Origin: JACCTU01 sp963788055
Lineage (GTDB): Bacteria > Actinomycetota > Thermoleophilia > Gaiellales > Gaiellaceae
DNA length: 64,000 nucleotides
Reading direction: 5' to 3'
Assembly: GCA_963788055.1 (NCBI GenBank)
Contig: CAWBFA010000005.1
Span: 124,001 to 188,000, forward strand
Shown here: piece by piece, positions 53,332-61,730 of the stretch
Layout of the letters: every line of letters starts with the position of its first letter
How positions within the stretch are numbered: position 1 is the stretch's first letter
Notes under the pieces: model-generated
Databases searched by the model: none
Told to the model about the DNA's origin: nothing
What the model saw: the letters and a program-made list of their open reading frames with translations, nothing else
Position numbers and translations under genes: made by a program

Positions 53332-54639
53332 ATGCTCGGACGGCACAGAGACTCCGTGTGGCGCGCGATCGTGTTCGTCACGAGTCTCGTCGAGGTTCCG
53401 TTGTTTCTGATCCGGAACCGGGATCTCTTTCGCAACGACATCCTCTATCCGTTCTGGCACTGGAGCTTCGGCCACACGGTTTCGGGGATCGACTACGCGT
53501 CGCGCCTGTATTGGCCGCATCGGATCTCGCTGCTGTACCTCCCGCACCCGAACGCGAATCCGGAGCTGCCGCGCCTCTTCGAGCACAACGTCGACACGTA
53601 CACGCTCCGCAGCGTGATCTCGTTCAAGTCGGTGAACATCGATGCTCCGCGCATCGCCGTGCTCCGCTTCTTCGCGTTCCGTCGCGGCGGCGTTCGTCCC
53701 GCGCCTGCAGGTCGTCGAGCGCCTCGGCATCTACAAGACGATCAGCCTGGCGGCCGACCGCCCGCTCGAGGCGGGCGACCCGGACACGAACGCACTCGTG
53801 CCCGCACTCGACTACACCGGCTACGTGCGCCTGCTCCACGAGCGGATCGGCCGCGACGCGCAGCTCCCGCCGGACCTCCTCGCGCGTGCGCAACAGGCGA
53901 TCGACGCCGCCTACCCGGACTTTCGGTCGCGCCCGTTCGTCGCGCTGACCTTTCGCCGCAAGGGATCCGGGCTCGAGGCGCACACCGCGATGCGCGACGC
54001 CGGTCCGGCAGAGAACTACCTCCCCGCCGTGCAATGGCTGACGGAGCACGGCTTCCACGTCGTGCCGTGGGGAGAAGCGCTCGGACGCCTTCGCAGGCGA
54101 GGACGGCGTGTACACGCTCGAGCGCACGGCACTCGAGCGAGACATCCTCAACCTCTACGTCTTCTCGGAGGCCGCGTTCTTCGTCGGGCAGCAGTCGGGT
54201 GCACCCGTGCTCGCCGAACGCGTGCGGCGTTCCCGTTCTGCTCACCGACGGAATGCCGCATCGGTACGGAACGTTCCGGCGCGAGGACGTCATCCTCTTC
54301 AAGCGGCTGCGGGAGCGGGCGACGGGGCGTGTCCTCTCGCTCGTCGAGGTCTTTCGAGACCACCCCGACCTCGCGCAGGGCTTCAACTTCGAGGCGAACG
54401 ACGTCGAGATCGTCGACAACACCGCCGAGGAGATCCTCGAGGCGGTCCAGGAGGCGGCGGCGCTCGCCCGCGGCGAGCTCGTCCTGAGCGCCGAGGACGA
54501 GCGACTGGTCGAGCTGTTCCGCACGCTCCCGGACGGGAGCATGCACATGGCGTACCACGAGAACCGTCCGCCGCTCGCCGAGCTTCGACGGCTCGCCCCT
54601 GAGCTCGATGCCGCCGCGCCCCGCGCGGCGCTCGCGTGA
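53332..54639 (+). CDS. TIGR04372-like glycosyltransferase, frameshifted
   Basis: About 435-residue protein. Pieces such as YLPHPNANPELPRLFEHN, VALTFRRKGSGLEAH, NLYVFSEAAFFVGQQSG and GVPVLLTDGMPHRYGTF (the sugar-nucleotide loop) resemble the TIGR04372 putative glycosyltransferase family, GT-B enzymes found in glycan clusters. An N-terminal helix (IVFVTSLVEVPLFLI) may sit in the membrane. Three breaks (near 53685, 54085 and 54225) shift the frame; the last returns it to the starting frame. It overlaps the next gene by 4 nt. The family name is from memory and should be confirmed. Confidence 0.7.
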   Translation: MLGRHRDSVWRAIVFVTSLVEVPLFLIRNRDLFRNDILYPFWHWSFGHTVSGIDYASRLYWPHRISLLYLPHPNANPELPRLFEHNVDTYTLRSVISFKSVNIDAPRIAVLRFFAFRRGGVRPAPAGRRAPRHLQDDQPGGRPPARGGRPGHERTRARTRLHRLRAPAPRADRPRRAAPAGPPRACATGDRRRLPGLSVAPVRRADLSPQGIRARGAHRDARRRSGRELPPRRAMADGARLPRRAVGRSARTPSQARTACTRSSARHSSETSSTSTSSRRPRSSSGSSRVHPCSPNACGVPVLLTDGMPHRYGTFRREDVILFKRLRERATGRVLSLVEVFRDHPDLAQGFNFEANDVEIVDNTAEEILEAVQEAAALARGELVLSAEDERLVELFRTLPDGSMHMAYHENRPPLAELRRLAPELDAAAPRAALA

Positions 54640-55676
54640 CGCCCTTCCGAGAAGCGCTCGAGCGCGACCGGCGGCTCGGTCGGCTCCCCGACGCCGGCGT
54701 CGCCGAGTGGCGCTACATCCGCCGCACGAGGCACGACGTCGATCAGCCGCTCGTCTTCGAGTACGAGGGGCCGGGCGATCTCCTCCACTGGATCGCCGAC
54801 CGGTTCGAGCGACTCGACGACACAGAGCTGTCGGGGGCCGTCTCGCGAAGCTTCTGGCGCGCCGAGCCGAGCTACATCCCTCATCGAGACGAGCTGCTCG
54901 CCCGAAGCGCGTCCTCGCATGAGCGTGCTCCTGAGCCGGCTCGGTGCCTCCTACGGCCCCGACCTCTACCACCCGCAGGACGTCTACAACGTCCAGGACT
55001 TCCACTACTGCACGTCGATCGGAAGCGGTATCCGAACGGTCGTCGACTACGGAGCGGGGTACGGACGGCAGTCGTTTCTCTACGGCACGGTGCTCGACGG
55101 TGCGAGGTACGTGTGCGTGGACGCGATCGAGCAGCCCTACATGGTCCAGCGGTGGGTCTTCGAGCAACTCGGCCTCGCCCGCTGGGATTACGTCGATGAG
55201 CCGACGCGAAGGAGTCGTTCCAGCGCGCGTTCAAACAGCGATCGGGCGCGTTCCACGTTCCATCGTGGAGGCTCGACCTCCTCCCGGAGGCGTCCGTCGA
55301 CCTCGTGCTCTTCGTGTGGAGCCTCTACGAGATGTCCGGCGCGGCCGCAGCTGCCGCGGTCGATGCGTGCGCGCGCCTCGTGCGACTCGGAGGCTACGTC
55401 TACATCCGCGACGTGCCCCACTCCGTGAGCTACAGCTTCGACCCAGAACGTCGCCTGCGACAGGCCGGGTTCGAGCCGACGTACGAGAGCCGCACGATCG
55501 CGGGGGACGAGCTTCACGGCCGCCAGCGCCTGTACCGGCGCGTCCGCGCACGGAGAGCCGGCGCGTTCCGACACGCGCTCCGGGCGCGCGTGCGGCGCAC
55601 GCGCGCGACGCGCGGCGCGCTCGCCGAAGGAAAGCGCCAGCGCGGCGAGCGCCGCGGTCAGCCGTCGGGCTCGTAG
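54636..55676 (+). CDS. Putative sugar O-methyltransferase, frameshifted
   Basis: About 345-residue SAM methyltransferase. After a helical N-terminal region (REALERDRRLGRLP and GDLLHWIADRFERLDD) comes SVLLSRLGASYGPDLYHPQD and motif I VVDYGAGYGRQSFLYG, then YVCVDAIEQPYMVQRWVF, LVLFVWSLYEMSG and RLGGYVYIRDVPHS. The overall layout fits the putative sugar O-methyltransferases seen beside TIGR04372-type glycosyltransferases. Breaks lie near 54920 and 55205. The last 30 residues are Arg-rich. It overlaps both the preceding gene (4 nt) and the convergent GT-C gene (19 nt). Confidence 0.75.
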
Positions 55677-57164
55677 ATCGCGTACGACCCAGCGAACGCG
55701 CGGAAGCGGTAGCTGCGGTCGATCGCGGCGACGACGGCCGCCCGAAGTGCTCGCGCTCCCAGCGCGGGTTTTCGACGTCGATGCCGCCGTCGGCGCGAAC
55801 ATGATCGGCGAGCAGGACGACGCGGTCGAACTCGTGGCGCTCGATGCGCCGGACGAGGTCGGCCTCCCACTCCGGATGGTCGGCGAGGACGCGCAGCAGC
55901 ATGAAGGGATCGAGGACAACCGGGTGCCTGCCCGCCTCGACGTCGATCGTCGGATCCTCGGCGAGGAGGCGCGCGTCGCTCGGGAAGATGCGGCGACGAG
56001 CGGGTCCGCGGCCGCGGGCAGACGCCCAAGCGCGCTCCGCGCCGCGTGCTTAACGTCACCGTGCATGTCGAGGAGGTACGAGCCGGCCAGCGACCAGAGC
56101 ACCACGACCGGGACGAGGCACCGGATCGGCGCGCCGGTAGAGCCCCGTCCGAACTCGACCCAGAGATGGCCCACGAGGAGGACCGCCAGCACTCCCAGAT
56201 CGAGCAGATGGTTCGAGACCGCGCCGATGTCCGTCATCAACACGAGGGTCACGAGCGCGGCAGCCACGAAGGCGAAGTGCTCGATCCCGAGCCGCTTGTG
56301 CCCTCCAGGCAAGCGCGAGGTCGACCAGCGCGAGCGGAAGGACGAGCCAGATCGTCGCCGCGTCGGACTCGAGCAGCGTGAGCGGCTTCGTCGTCAACGC
56401 CGACGACGAGTCCGCCCGGCTCGGTGAGCGCCGACGACGATAGTCCAAGGACGTTGTCGGGGAGGCGGCCGTGCGTGAGCAGCTCCAGGCCGAGTAGAAC
56501 GCCAGCGTCAGCGAGGACGAAGGCAAGCGGAAGCTCCGGACCTGACGCGGATCGCGAGCGGCCAGACAGACGACGATCGCGAGCGGCGCCCAGACCGCCG
56601 TGATCTTCCAGAGGACGGCTGCGGCGCAGAGCGTTCCCGCTAGGACCGCTCCGCGGGGGCCAGACCCATCGTGCTACGACGATCAGTGCCGCGAGCTGCA
56701 GCGCGACCGGGGCGGCGTCGCCGCGGATCGACGTTAAGGCCGTCAACCCGAGCTGCGTCGGGACGATCAGCGCTGTAGCGCGAGCGCAAGCCAGGCCGGC
56801 GCCCGCACCAGGCTGCGAAGTGCCGCAAAGATCGTGACGAGCAGTGCGACGGAGACGACGAGAACGAGGAGCTTGCCCGAAACCAGGTATTCGCCCGTCG
56901 CGTGCGAGAGGCCCGCGTGGAAGACGAACTGAAGCGGCATGAACCTCGTCCCGCCGAACCGCTCGCCGTCGTAGAGCGGTGGGTAGAGCGTGCCCTCCGA
57001 CGCGTACCCGGCGAGCGCCATCCACACTCCTGAGACGTGCGTCAATCGGTAGCGGTCGTCGATGTGCACCGCGCTTAGGAGAAGCAGGCAGCGAGGATCC
57101 AGGAGGCGAGGCACACGCACGCTCCGCGCAGGAACCGCTCGATCCTGGGCTCCCGCTCGCTCAC
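55658..57164 (-). CDS. GT-C-like polytopic membrane protein, heavily frameshifted
   Basis: About 500-residue membrane protein. Early pieces SAVHIDDRYRLTHVSGVW and ASEGTLYPPLYDGERFGGTR form an acidic/aromatic first loop of GT-C type, then FMPLQFVFHAGLSHATGEYL; LAALIVVARWVWP and HFAFVAAALVTLVLMTDIGA lie in later helices; the C-terminal domain has RRIERHEFDRVVLLADH and FAGSYAIYEPDG. At least six one-base breaks occur (near 57085, 56775, 56650, 56300, 55905 and 55750), the densest in the window. GTG 57162-57164 is the inferred start, 4 nt after the upstream stop. Function by analogy only. Confidence 0.6.
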
Positions 57165-57167
57165 GGG

Positions 57168-58954
57168 TTAGCCGCCGAGCTCGTAGATGTGCAGCCGCTC
57201 GGTCGGCCCGCGCGTGATGCGCAGGCCGAAGACCGGCGCGTGGACGGGCACGGTCGCGATGAGCTTCGCGCCGAGCGCGTCGAGCGTGGGCTGCCGCGCT
57301 TCACGGTTCACCTCGAGCACGGCGGCGTGCGTCAGCCCCTCCGCCGCGGCGAAGCGCCGCGCCTCTGCCGCGCTCGGCGTGGGTCGACAAGACGAGCGGC
57401 GTCCAGACGACGTATGGATCCTCGATGTACAGCACGGCCGCGAAGTCGAGGAGCACGCGATCGTCGTCGTCCAGCAGGCGGTTGAGCCGGCGCACGCCGT
57501 CGTAGTACGGCGTCTTCGCCTCGAGGAACTCGTCGCGGTCCTGCGCGCCGACGGCGACCGGGATGAACTGCGCGGTGTACACGGCGATCATCGCGAAGCC
57601 CGTCGCGAGCGCCGCCGCCGTGACCCCCGTCGCGACGAGTCGGCCAATCACGCCGCGCTGCGCGAGCGCTCGCATCCCGAGCGCAGCGAGCACCGAGAGC
57701 ACGGGCGCGACGGCGAGCAGGAAGCGGGCCTGCTGCGACGTCGCGAACCAGGCCGCAAGGAACGCCGCCGCCCCCGCGAGCGCAGGCACCGAGATGCGCC
57801 GAGCGCGGGCGTCGAGCAGCGAGAGCGGAGCGAACAGGAGCGGCAGCGGCGAGAGCCAGCTGCCCCGGTCGAACGCGTCGCCGTCGGCGAGCAGCCGGAA
57901 CGGGAGCAGACGCAGCGTCCAGCGGGCCGCGCCCCGCGCCGTGCTCGCGAATCCCGCCCTCGATGAACCGGCGAGCCTCGTCAGTGACGCCGCCGAACAC
58001 GAACGGGAACAGCGGGTTGCCCGTCTGGAGCGCGTTCTTGACGTACCACGGGAGGCCGACGAGGACGGCGGGCACGCCGAACGCGAGCGCGGCCCGGTGC
58101 GGCACGCGCCCTCGGAGCGCGACGAGCAAACCGACCGCGACCGCGATCGGCACGAAGAGCCCCACGTACTTCATCCCGGCCGCCGCTCCGGCGAACGCGC
58201 CGCACGAGGACGAGCGCGGTCAAGTCACGGTGGACGACGTAGACCGCGCCGTTCCACGCCGCGAGGGCGACGACGAACGCAAGGCCGGTCTCGATCAGCG
58301 AGCCGCTCTACCTCGAACGCGAGCAGGGGCTGGAGCGCGAACGTCGCGGCCGCGAGCAGCGCCGTCGGTCGGCCGCCTGATGCGCAGTCCCATCCCGACA
58401 ACTGCGGCGAGCGCGAAGAGCCCGAGCAGGTACGACGCGAACGCTCCCTGGACGGAGTCGTCGAGGAGCACCCCGTCGGTCGCGAGCATCTCGACCGTGA
58501 AGGGCTGGTACGTCGACCAGCCCCACTCGAACTCGAGCAGCTTGTGCGCCTCGGCGTACCGAGCCGGCGCGGCTGCGTGGTAGTGCAGCGCGTCGAACGT
58601 GGTGACCGGCGCACAGGTCGCAAGCGCGGTCAGCAGACACGACGCGACGATGAGGACTGCGAGGGCGATCTGCCAGCGCGGCCACGAGCGAACGCGAGGT
58701 CGTGGAACGTCGCGCGCGACTCGACGAGCCGGGATCAGGCCGACGGCCGCGCAGACCACCAGGAAGGGGAGGTACACCGCGGTGTAGAGGCCGCCGGCGG
58801 CTGCCGCGCCGAGCGTCAGGAGCGCAAAGGCGACGGCGCCGACTCCGACCCGGTTGAGCGTGTCGAGCAGCGCGTCGCCGGTCCTCCTGACGCGCGCGAG
58901 GACGACCGAGCCGAGCCCGAGCCACCCGGCCGCGGTGGCCGCGGCGAGCGCCAC
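57168..58954 (-). CDS. GT-C membrane glycosyltransferase (PMT/ArnT-like), frameshifted
   Basis: About 595-residue polytopic protein. The first loop has TFDDALHYHAAAPARYAEAH-like spacing (TTFDALHYH at about residue 135), acidic and His residues expected at the donor site, then FEWGWSTYQPFTVEMLA; further on PWYVKNALQTGNPLFPF and the C-terminal YYDGVRRLNRLLDDDDRVLL and RLHIYELGG, a layout shared with the GT-C gene at 61731. Breaks are seen near 58370, 58310, 57950 and 57380. GTG 58952-58954 is the best start; the small membrane protein gene lies 14 nt upstream. Donor and acceptor unknown. Confidence 0.7.
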
Positions 58955-58968
58955 GGTGCCCGACGGAC

Positions 58969-59073
58969 TCAGCGAAGCGCAATGCTCAAGATCTGAGCGG
59001 CGTAGAGCAGGGCGCCGACCGTGACCCAGACGAGCGCGACGACGTACGAGCGCACCGGCGAACCGTAGAGCAC
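58969..59073 (-). CDS. 34-residue single-helix membrane protein
   Basis: Very small gene read from GTG 59071-59073 to TGA 58969. After VLYGSPVRSY comes one clean helix (VVALVWVTVGALLYAAQIL) and a short tail SIALR. It fills the gap between the GT-C gene and the divergent heptose operon and has its own upstream TACTTT box (59095-59090). The helix quality and position suggest a real small protein, perhaps an accessory of the GT-C enzyme, but it is short enough that chance cannot be excluded. Confidence 0.5.
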   Translation of the reverse strand: MLYGSPVRSYVVALVWVTVGALLYAAQILSIALR

Positions 59074-59105
59074 GAGCGCCGCACGGGCGAAAGTACACTG
59101 CGCGC
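59074..59105. promoter_or_regulatory. Divergent promoter upstream of the heptose operon
   Basis: Plus strand: TACACT at 59094-59099, 6 nt before GTG 59106, a leaderless arrangement. Minus strand: TACTTT at 59095-59090, 16 nt before GTG 59073. The two -10 boxes overlap by two bases, as at 23749-23758. Confidence 0.6.
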
Positions 59106-60635
59106 GTGGCGGTGACCCAGAGCAAGATCCTCTCGCTCGAGGGGCTCGGCGCCGCGATAGCGGAGCACAAGGCACAAGGGCGCAGAGTCGTGCTCTGCCA
59201 CGGCGTGTTCGATCTCCTGCACCCCGGCCACATCCGGCACTTCGAGGCGGCACGGCGTGAGGGCGACGTCCTCGTCGTCACGCTCACCCCAGATCGCTAC
59301 GTGAACAAGGGGCCGGGGAGGCCGGTGTTCAACGAACGTCTGCGCCTCGAGTCGATCGCCGCGCTCGAGCCGGTCGACCATGTTGCGCTGAATCAATGGC
59401 CCACCGCGGTCGAGACGATCCGCCTGCTCGCGCCCGACGTCTACGCGAAGGGTGACGAGTACAAGACACGCGAACAGGACTTGACCGGGATGATCGTCGC
59501 CGAGGAGCGTGCGATCCTGGAGGTCGGCGGTCGCATCCATTTCACGAGCGACGTGACCTTCAGTTCGTCGCAGCTTCTGAACGCGCACTTCGACGTGTTC
59601 TCACCAGAGGCGAGCACGTTCCTCGACGGGTTCCGCGGCCGCTACTCGTCCGACGATGTGATCGGCTTGCTCAAGTCGCTCACCGGTTTGAAGGTGCTCG
59701 TCGTGGGCGACGCGATCATCGACGAGTACCACTTCTGCCGCGCGTACGGGATGGCGTCGAAGACGGCGACGATTGCTGCGCAGCTCGAGCGTGAGGAGAG
59801 CTACGCCGGCGGCGCGATGGCGGTCGCGAACCACGTCGCCGGTTTCTGCGAGCACGTCGAGCTCGTCACCTGCCTCGGGGCGCAGGAGACCCGCGAGGAG
59901 TTCATCCGGTCTCAGCTCAAGCCCAACGTCGAGCCCGTGTTCCACGTCCGGCCGGATGCGCCGACGACGACGAAGCGCCGCTACGTGCACAGCGTTCTTG
60001 TGACGAAGGTGTTCGAGATCGCGCGCTTCAACGACCGTCCACTCCCTGCCGACGTCGAGGATCGCGTCCGGCGGGACCTGGCGTCCCGCCTCGGCGATGC
60101 CGACGTCGTCATCGTGGCCGACTTCGGCCAGGGATTCCTCGGGCCCGGCTCGATCGACACGATCTCCGCGACCGGACGCTTCGTCGCCCTGAACTCGCAA
60201 ACGAACGCGATCAACCACGGCTACAACGTTGTTACCCGGTGGCCGCGCGCCGACTACGTATGCATTGACGCCGAAGAGGCACGGCTCGCGTTCCGCGACC
60301 GCGCGGCGCCGTTGACCGACGCGATCGACGCCTTGGCGTCACAGCTGGAGACGCGCCTCTTCACGGTCACGCGTGGACACGAAGGATCGATGGTCCGAGA
60401 CGCGGACGGCGAGGTCGTGACGATTCCGTCCTTCACCCGTGAAGTCGTCGACACCGTCGGCGCCGGCGATGCCTTCCTCGCCGTGACGGCTCCCTGCGCG
60501 AGCCTGGACTGCGGCCCCGATCTGCTCGGCTTCGTCGGCAACGCGGTCGGCGCGCTCGCTGTGCGCATCGTCGGCAACAAGGAGTCGGTCGAGCCGACGG
60601 AGCTCTACAAGTTCATCACGACGCTGCTCAAGTGA
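59106..60635 (+). CDS. hldE: Bifunctional heptose kinase/nucleotidyltransferase, domain order reversed relative to HldE
   Basis: 509-residue two-domain enzyme, intact. Residues about 25-150 form a cytidylyltransferase-like domain with HPGH at 39-42 (CHGVFDLLHPGHIRHFE) and YAKGDEYKTREQD; residues about 190-505 form a PfkB sugar kinase (VVGDAIIDEYHFCRAYGM, SYAGGAMAVANHVAGF, catalytic DTVGAGDAF at about 449-457). HldE makes ADP-D-glycero-beta-D-manno-heptose steps with kinase first and nucleotidyltransferase last; here the order is the opposite. GmhA and GmhB follow with 4-nt overlaps, strongly supporting heptose as the substrate. Nucleotide specificity cannot be read from sequence. Confidence 0.84.
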   Translation: MAVTQSKILSLEGLGAAIAEHKAQGRRVVLCHGVFDLLHPGHIRHFEAARREGDVLVVTLTPDRYVNKGPGRPVFNERLRLESIAALEPVDHVALNQWPTAVETIRLLAPDVYAKGDEYKTREQDLTGMIVAEERAILEVGGRIHFTSDVTFSSSQLLNAHFDVFSPEASTFLDGFRGRYSSDDVIGLLKSLTGLKVLVVGDAIIDEYHFCRAYGMASKTATIAAQLEREESYAGGAMAVANHVAGFCEHVELVTCLGAQETREEFIRSQLKPNVEPVFHVRPDAPTTTKRRYVHSVLVTKVFEIARFNDRPLPADVEDRVRRDLASRLGDADVVIVADFGQGFLGPGSIDTISATGRFVALNSQTNAINHGYNVVTRWPRADYVCIDAEEARLAFRDRAAPLTDAIDALASQLETRLFTVTRGHEGSMVRDADGEVVTIPSFTREVVDTVGAGDAFLAVTAPCASLDCGPDLLGFVGNAVGALAVRIVGNKESVEPTELYKFITTLLK

Positions 60636-61224
60636 GCTCGCGGGCGAGCTTTGCCGCGCGCTATCGCGACCGGGTCGTCGCGGCGCTCGAGCTGATCGAC
60701 ATGAAGGCGCTCGAGGCCGCGCTCGAGCTGCTCGAGAACGCGTGGACGAACGACCGCCTCGTGCTGCTCGCGGGAAACGGCGGCAGCGCGGCCACGGCCG
60801 AGCACATGGACCTCGACCTCTCCAAAGGGATCGCGCGGATCGCGGGCGCGGGGCGCGGCTTTCGCACGATCGCCCTGACCCACGGCCCCGCGCTCTCGGC
60901 CTGGGCGAACGACGCGGGTCCCGCCGAGGTGTTCTGCGGCCAGGTTCGCGACCTGGGGCGCTCGCAGGACGTCCTGATCGTGCTCTCGGCAATGGGGAAT
61001 TCGCCGAACGTGGTCGCAGCAGTCGAGGAAGCGCGGCGGCTGGGCCTCGCGACGATCGGCTTCCTCGGCGCGGGAGGGGCAGGACCGGCGAGCTCGTCGA
61101 CGTGCCCGTCGTGGCCGCCTCGAACGACTACGGCGTGATCGAGGACTCGCACCTCGTCCTCAACCACGTCGTCACGGAGTACTTCGCCGTCTGGGCGAAG
61201 CCGCCGCGCGAACGCAGCGCGTGA
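60632..61224 (+). CDS. gmhA: Sedoheptulose-7-phosphate isomerase (SIS domain), frameshifted
   Basis: About 197-residue SIS-domain isomerase converting sedoheptulose 7-phosphate to heptose 7-phosphate. AGNGGSAATAEHMDLDLSKG (GNGGSAA at 48-54, His58 as zinc ligand) and VLIVLSAMGNSPNVVAAVEE are GmhA hallmarks; the C-terminus has DVPVVAASNDYGVIEDSHL and LNHVVTEYF. A break near 61088 in a G-rich run splits off the last quarter. GTG 60632 overlaps the kinase stop by 4 nt and the gene overlaps gmhB by 4 nt. Confidence 0.86.
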
Positions 61225-61671
61225 GCTTCGCCGTCTTCCTCGACCGCGACGGCACGATCGTCGTGAACAAGCACTACCTCGCGGACCCGGACGGGCTCGA
61301 GCTGCTGCCGAACGCCGCCGCGGGCCTTCGTGAGCTCCGCGACCTCGGCGCTCGACTCGTCGTCGTCACGAACCAGTCGGGCGTCGGGCGCGGCTACTTC
61401 GACGAAGCCGCGCTCGCTGCGATGCACGTGCGGCTCGAAGAGCTGCTCGCGGCGCGAAGGCGTCGAGCTCGCAGGGATCTACACCTGCCCCCACGCCCCG
61501 GACGCGGGCTGCGACTGCCGCAAGCCGGCGCCGGCGCTCTACGAGCAGGCCGCGCGCGAGCTCGGGCTCGAGCTCTCGAGCTCGTTCGTCGTCGGCGACG
61601 GCGACGTCGACATCGAGGCGGGTGAGCGGATCGGCGCGACGGCGATCCGCGTCGGCTCACGGCTCGACTAA
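61221..61671 (+). CDS. gmhB: D-glycero-D-manno-heptose 1,7-bisphosphate phosphatase (HAD), frameshifted
   Basis: About 150-residue HAD phosphatase: VFLDRDGTIVVN (nucleophile Asp8, general acid Asp10), VVVTNQSGVGRGYF, the zinc-binding CPHAPDAGCDCRKPAP that marks histidinol-phosphatase/GmhB enzymes, and VVGDGDVDIEAGERIGA. A break lies near 61458 (ARREGVELAGIY after repair). The GTG overlaps the gmhA stop by 4 nt. With the two genes before it, this completes the core of a nucleotide-heptose pathway. No epimerase (HldD) is seen nearby, so the product may keep the D-glycero form. Confidence 0.86.
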
Positions 61672-61730
61672 CGAGGCGTCGCGCCGGACCTTCTTGCTGC
61701 GGCCGGCTGATCCGCACGCTCCCACACTAG
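61672..61730 (+). other. Short spacer between gmhB and GT-C gene
   Basis: 59 bp without a gene. No clear -10 box at leaderless distance from GTG 61731 and no hairpin with a U-tract; the GT-C gene may be read from the heptose operon. Confidence 0.4.
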
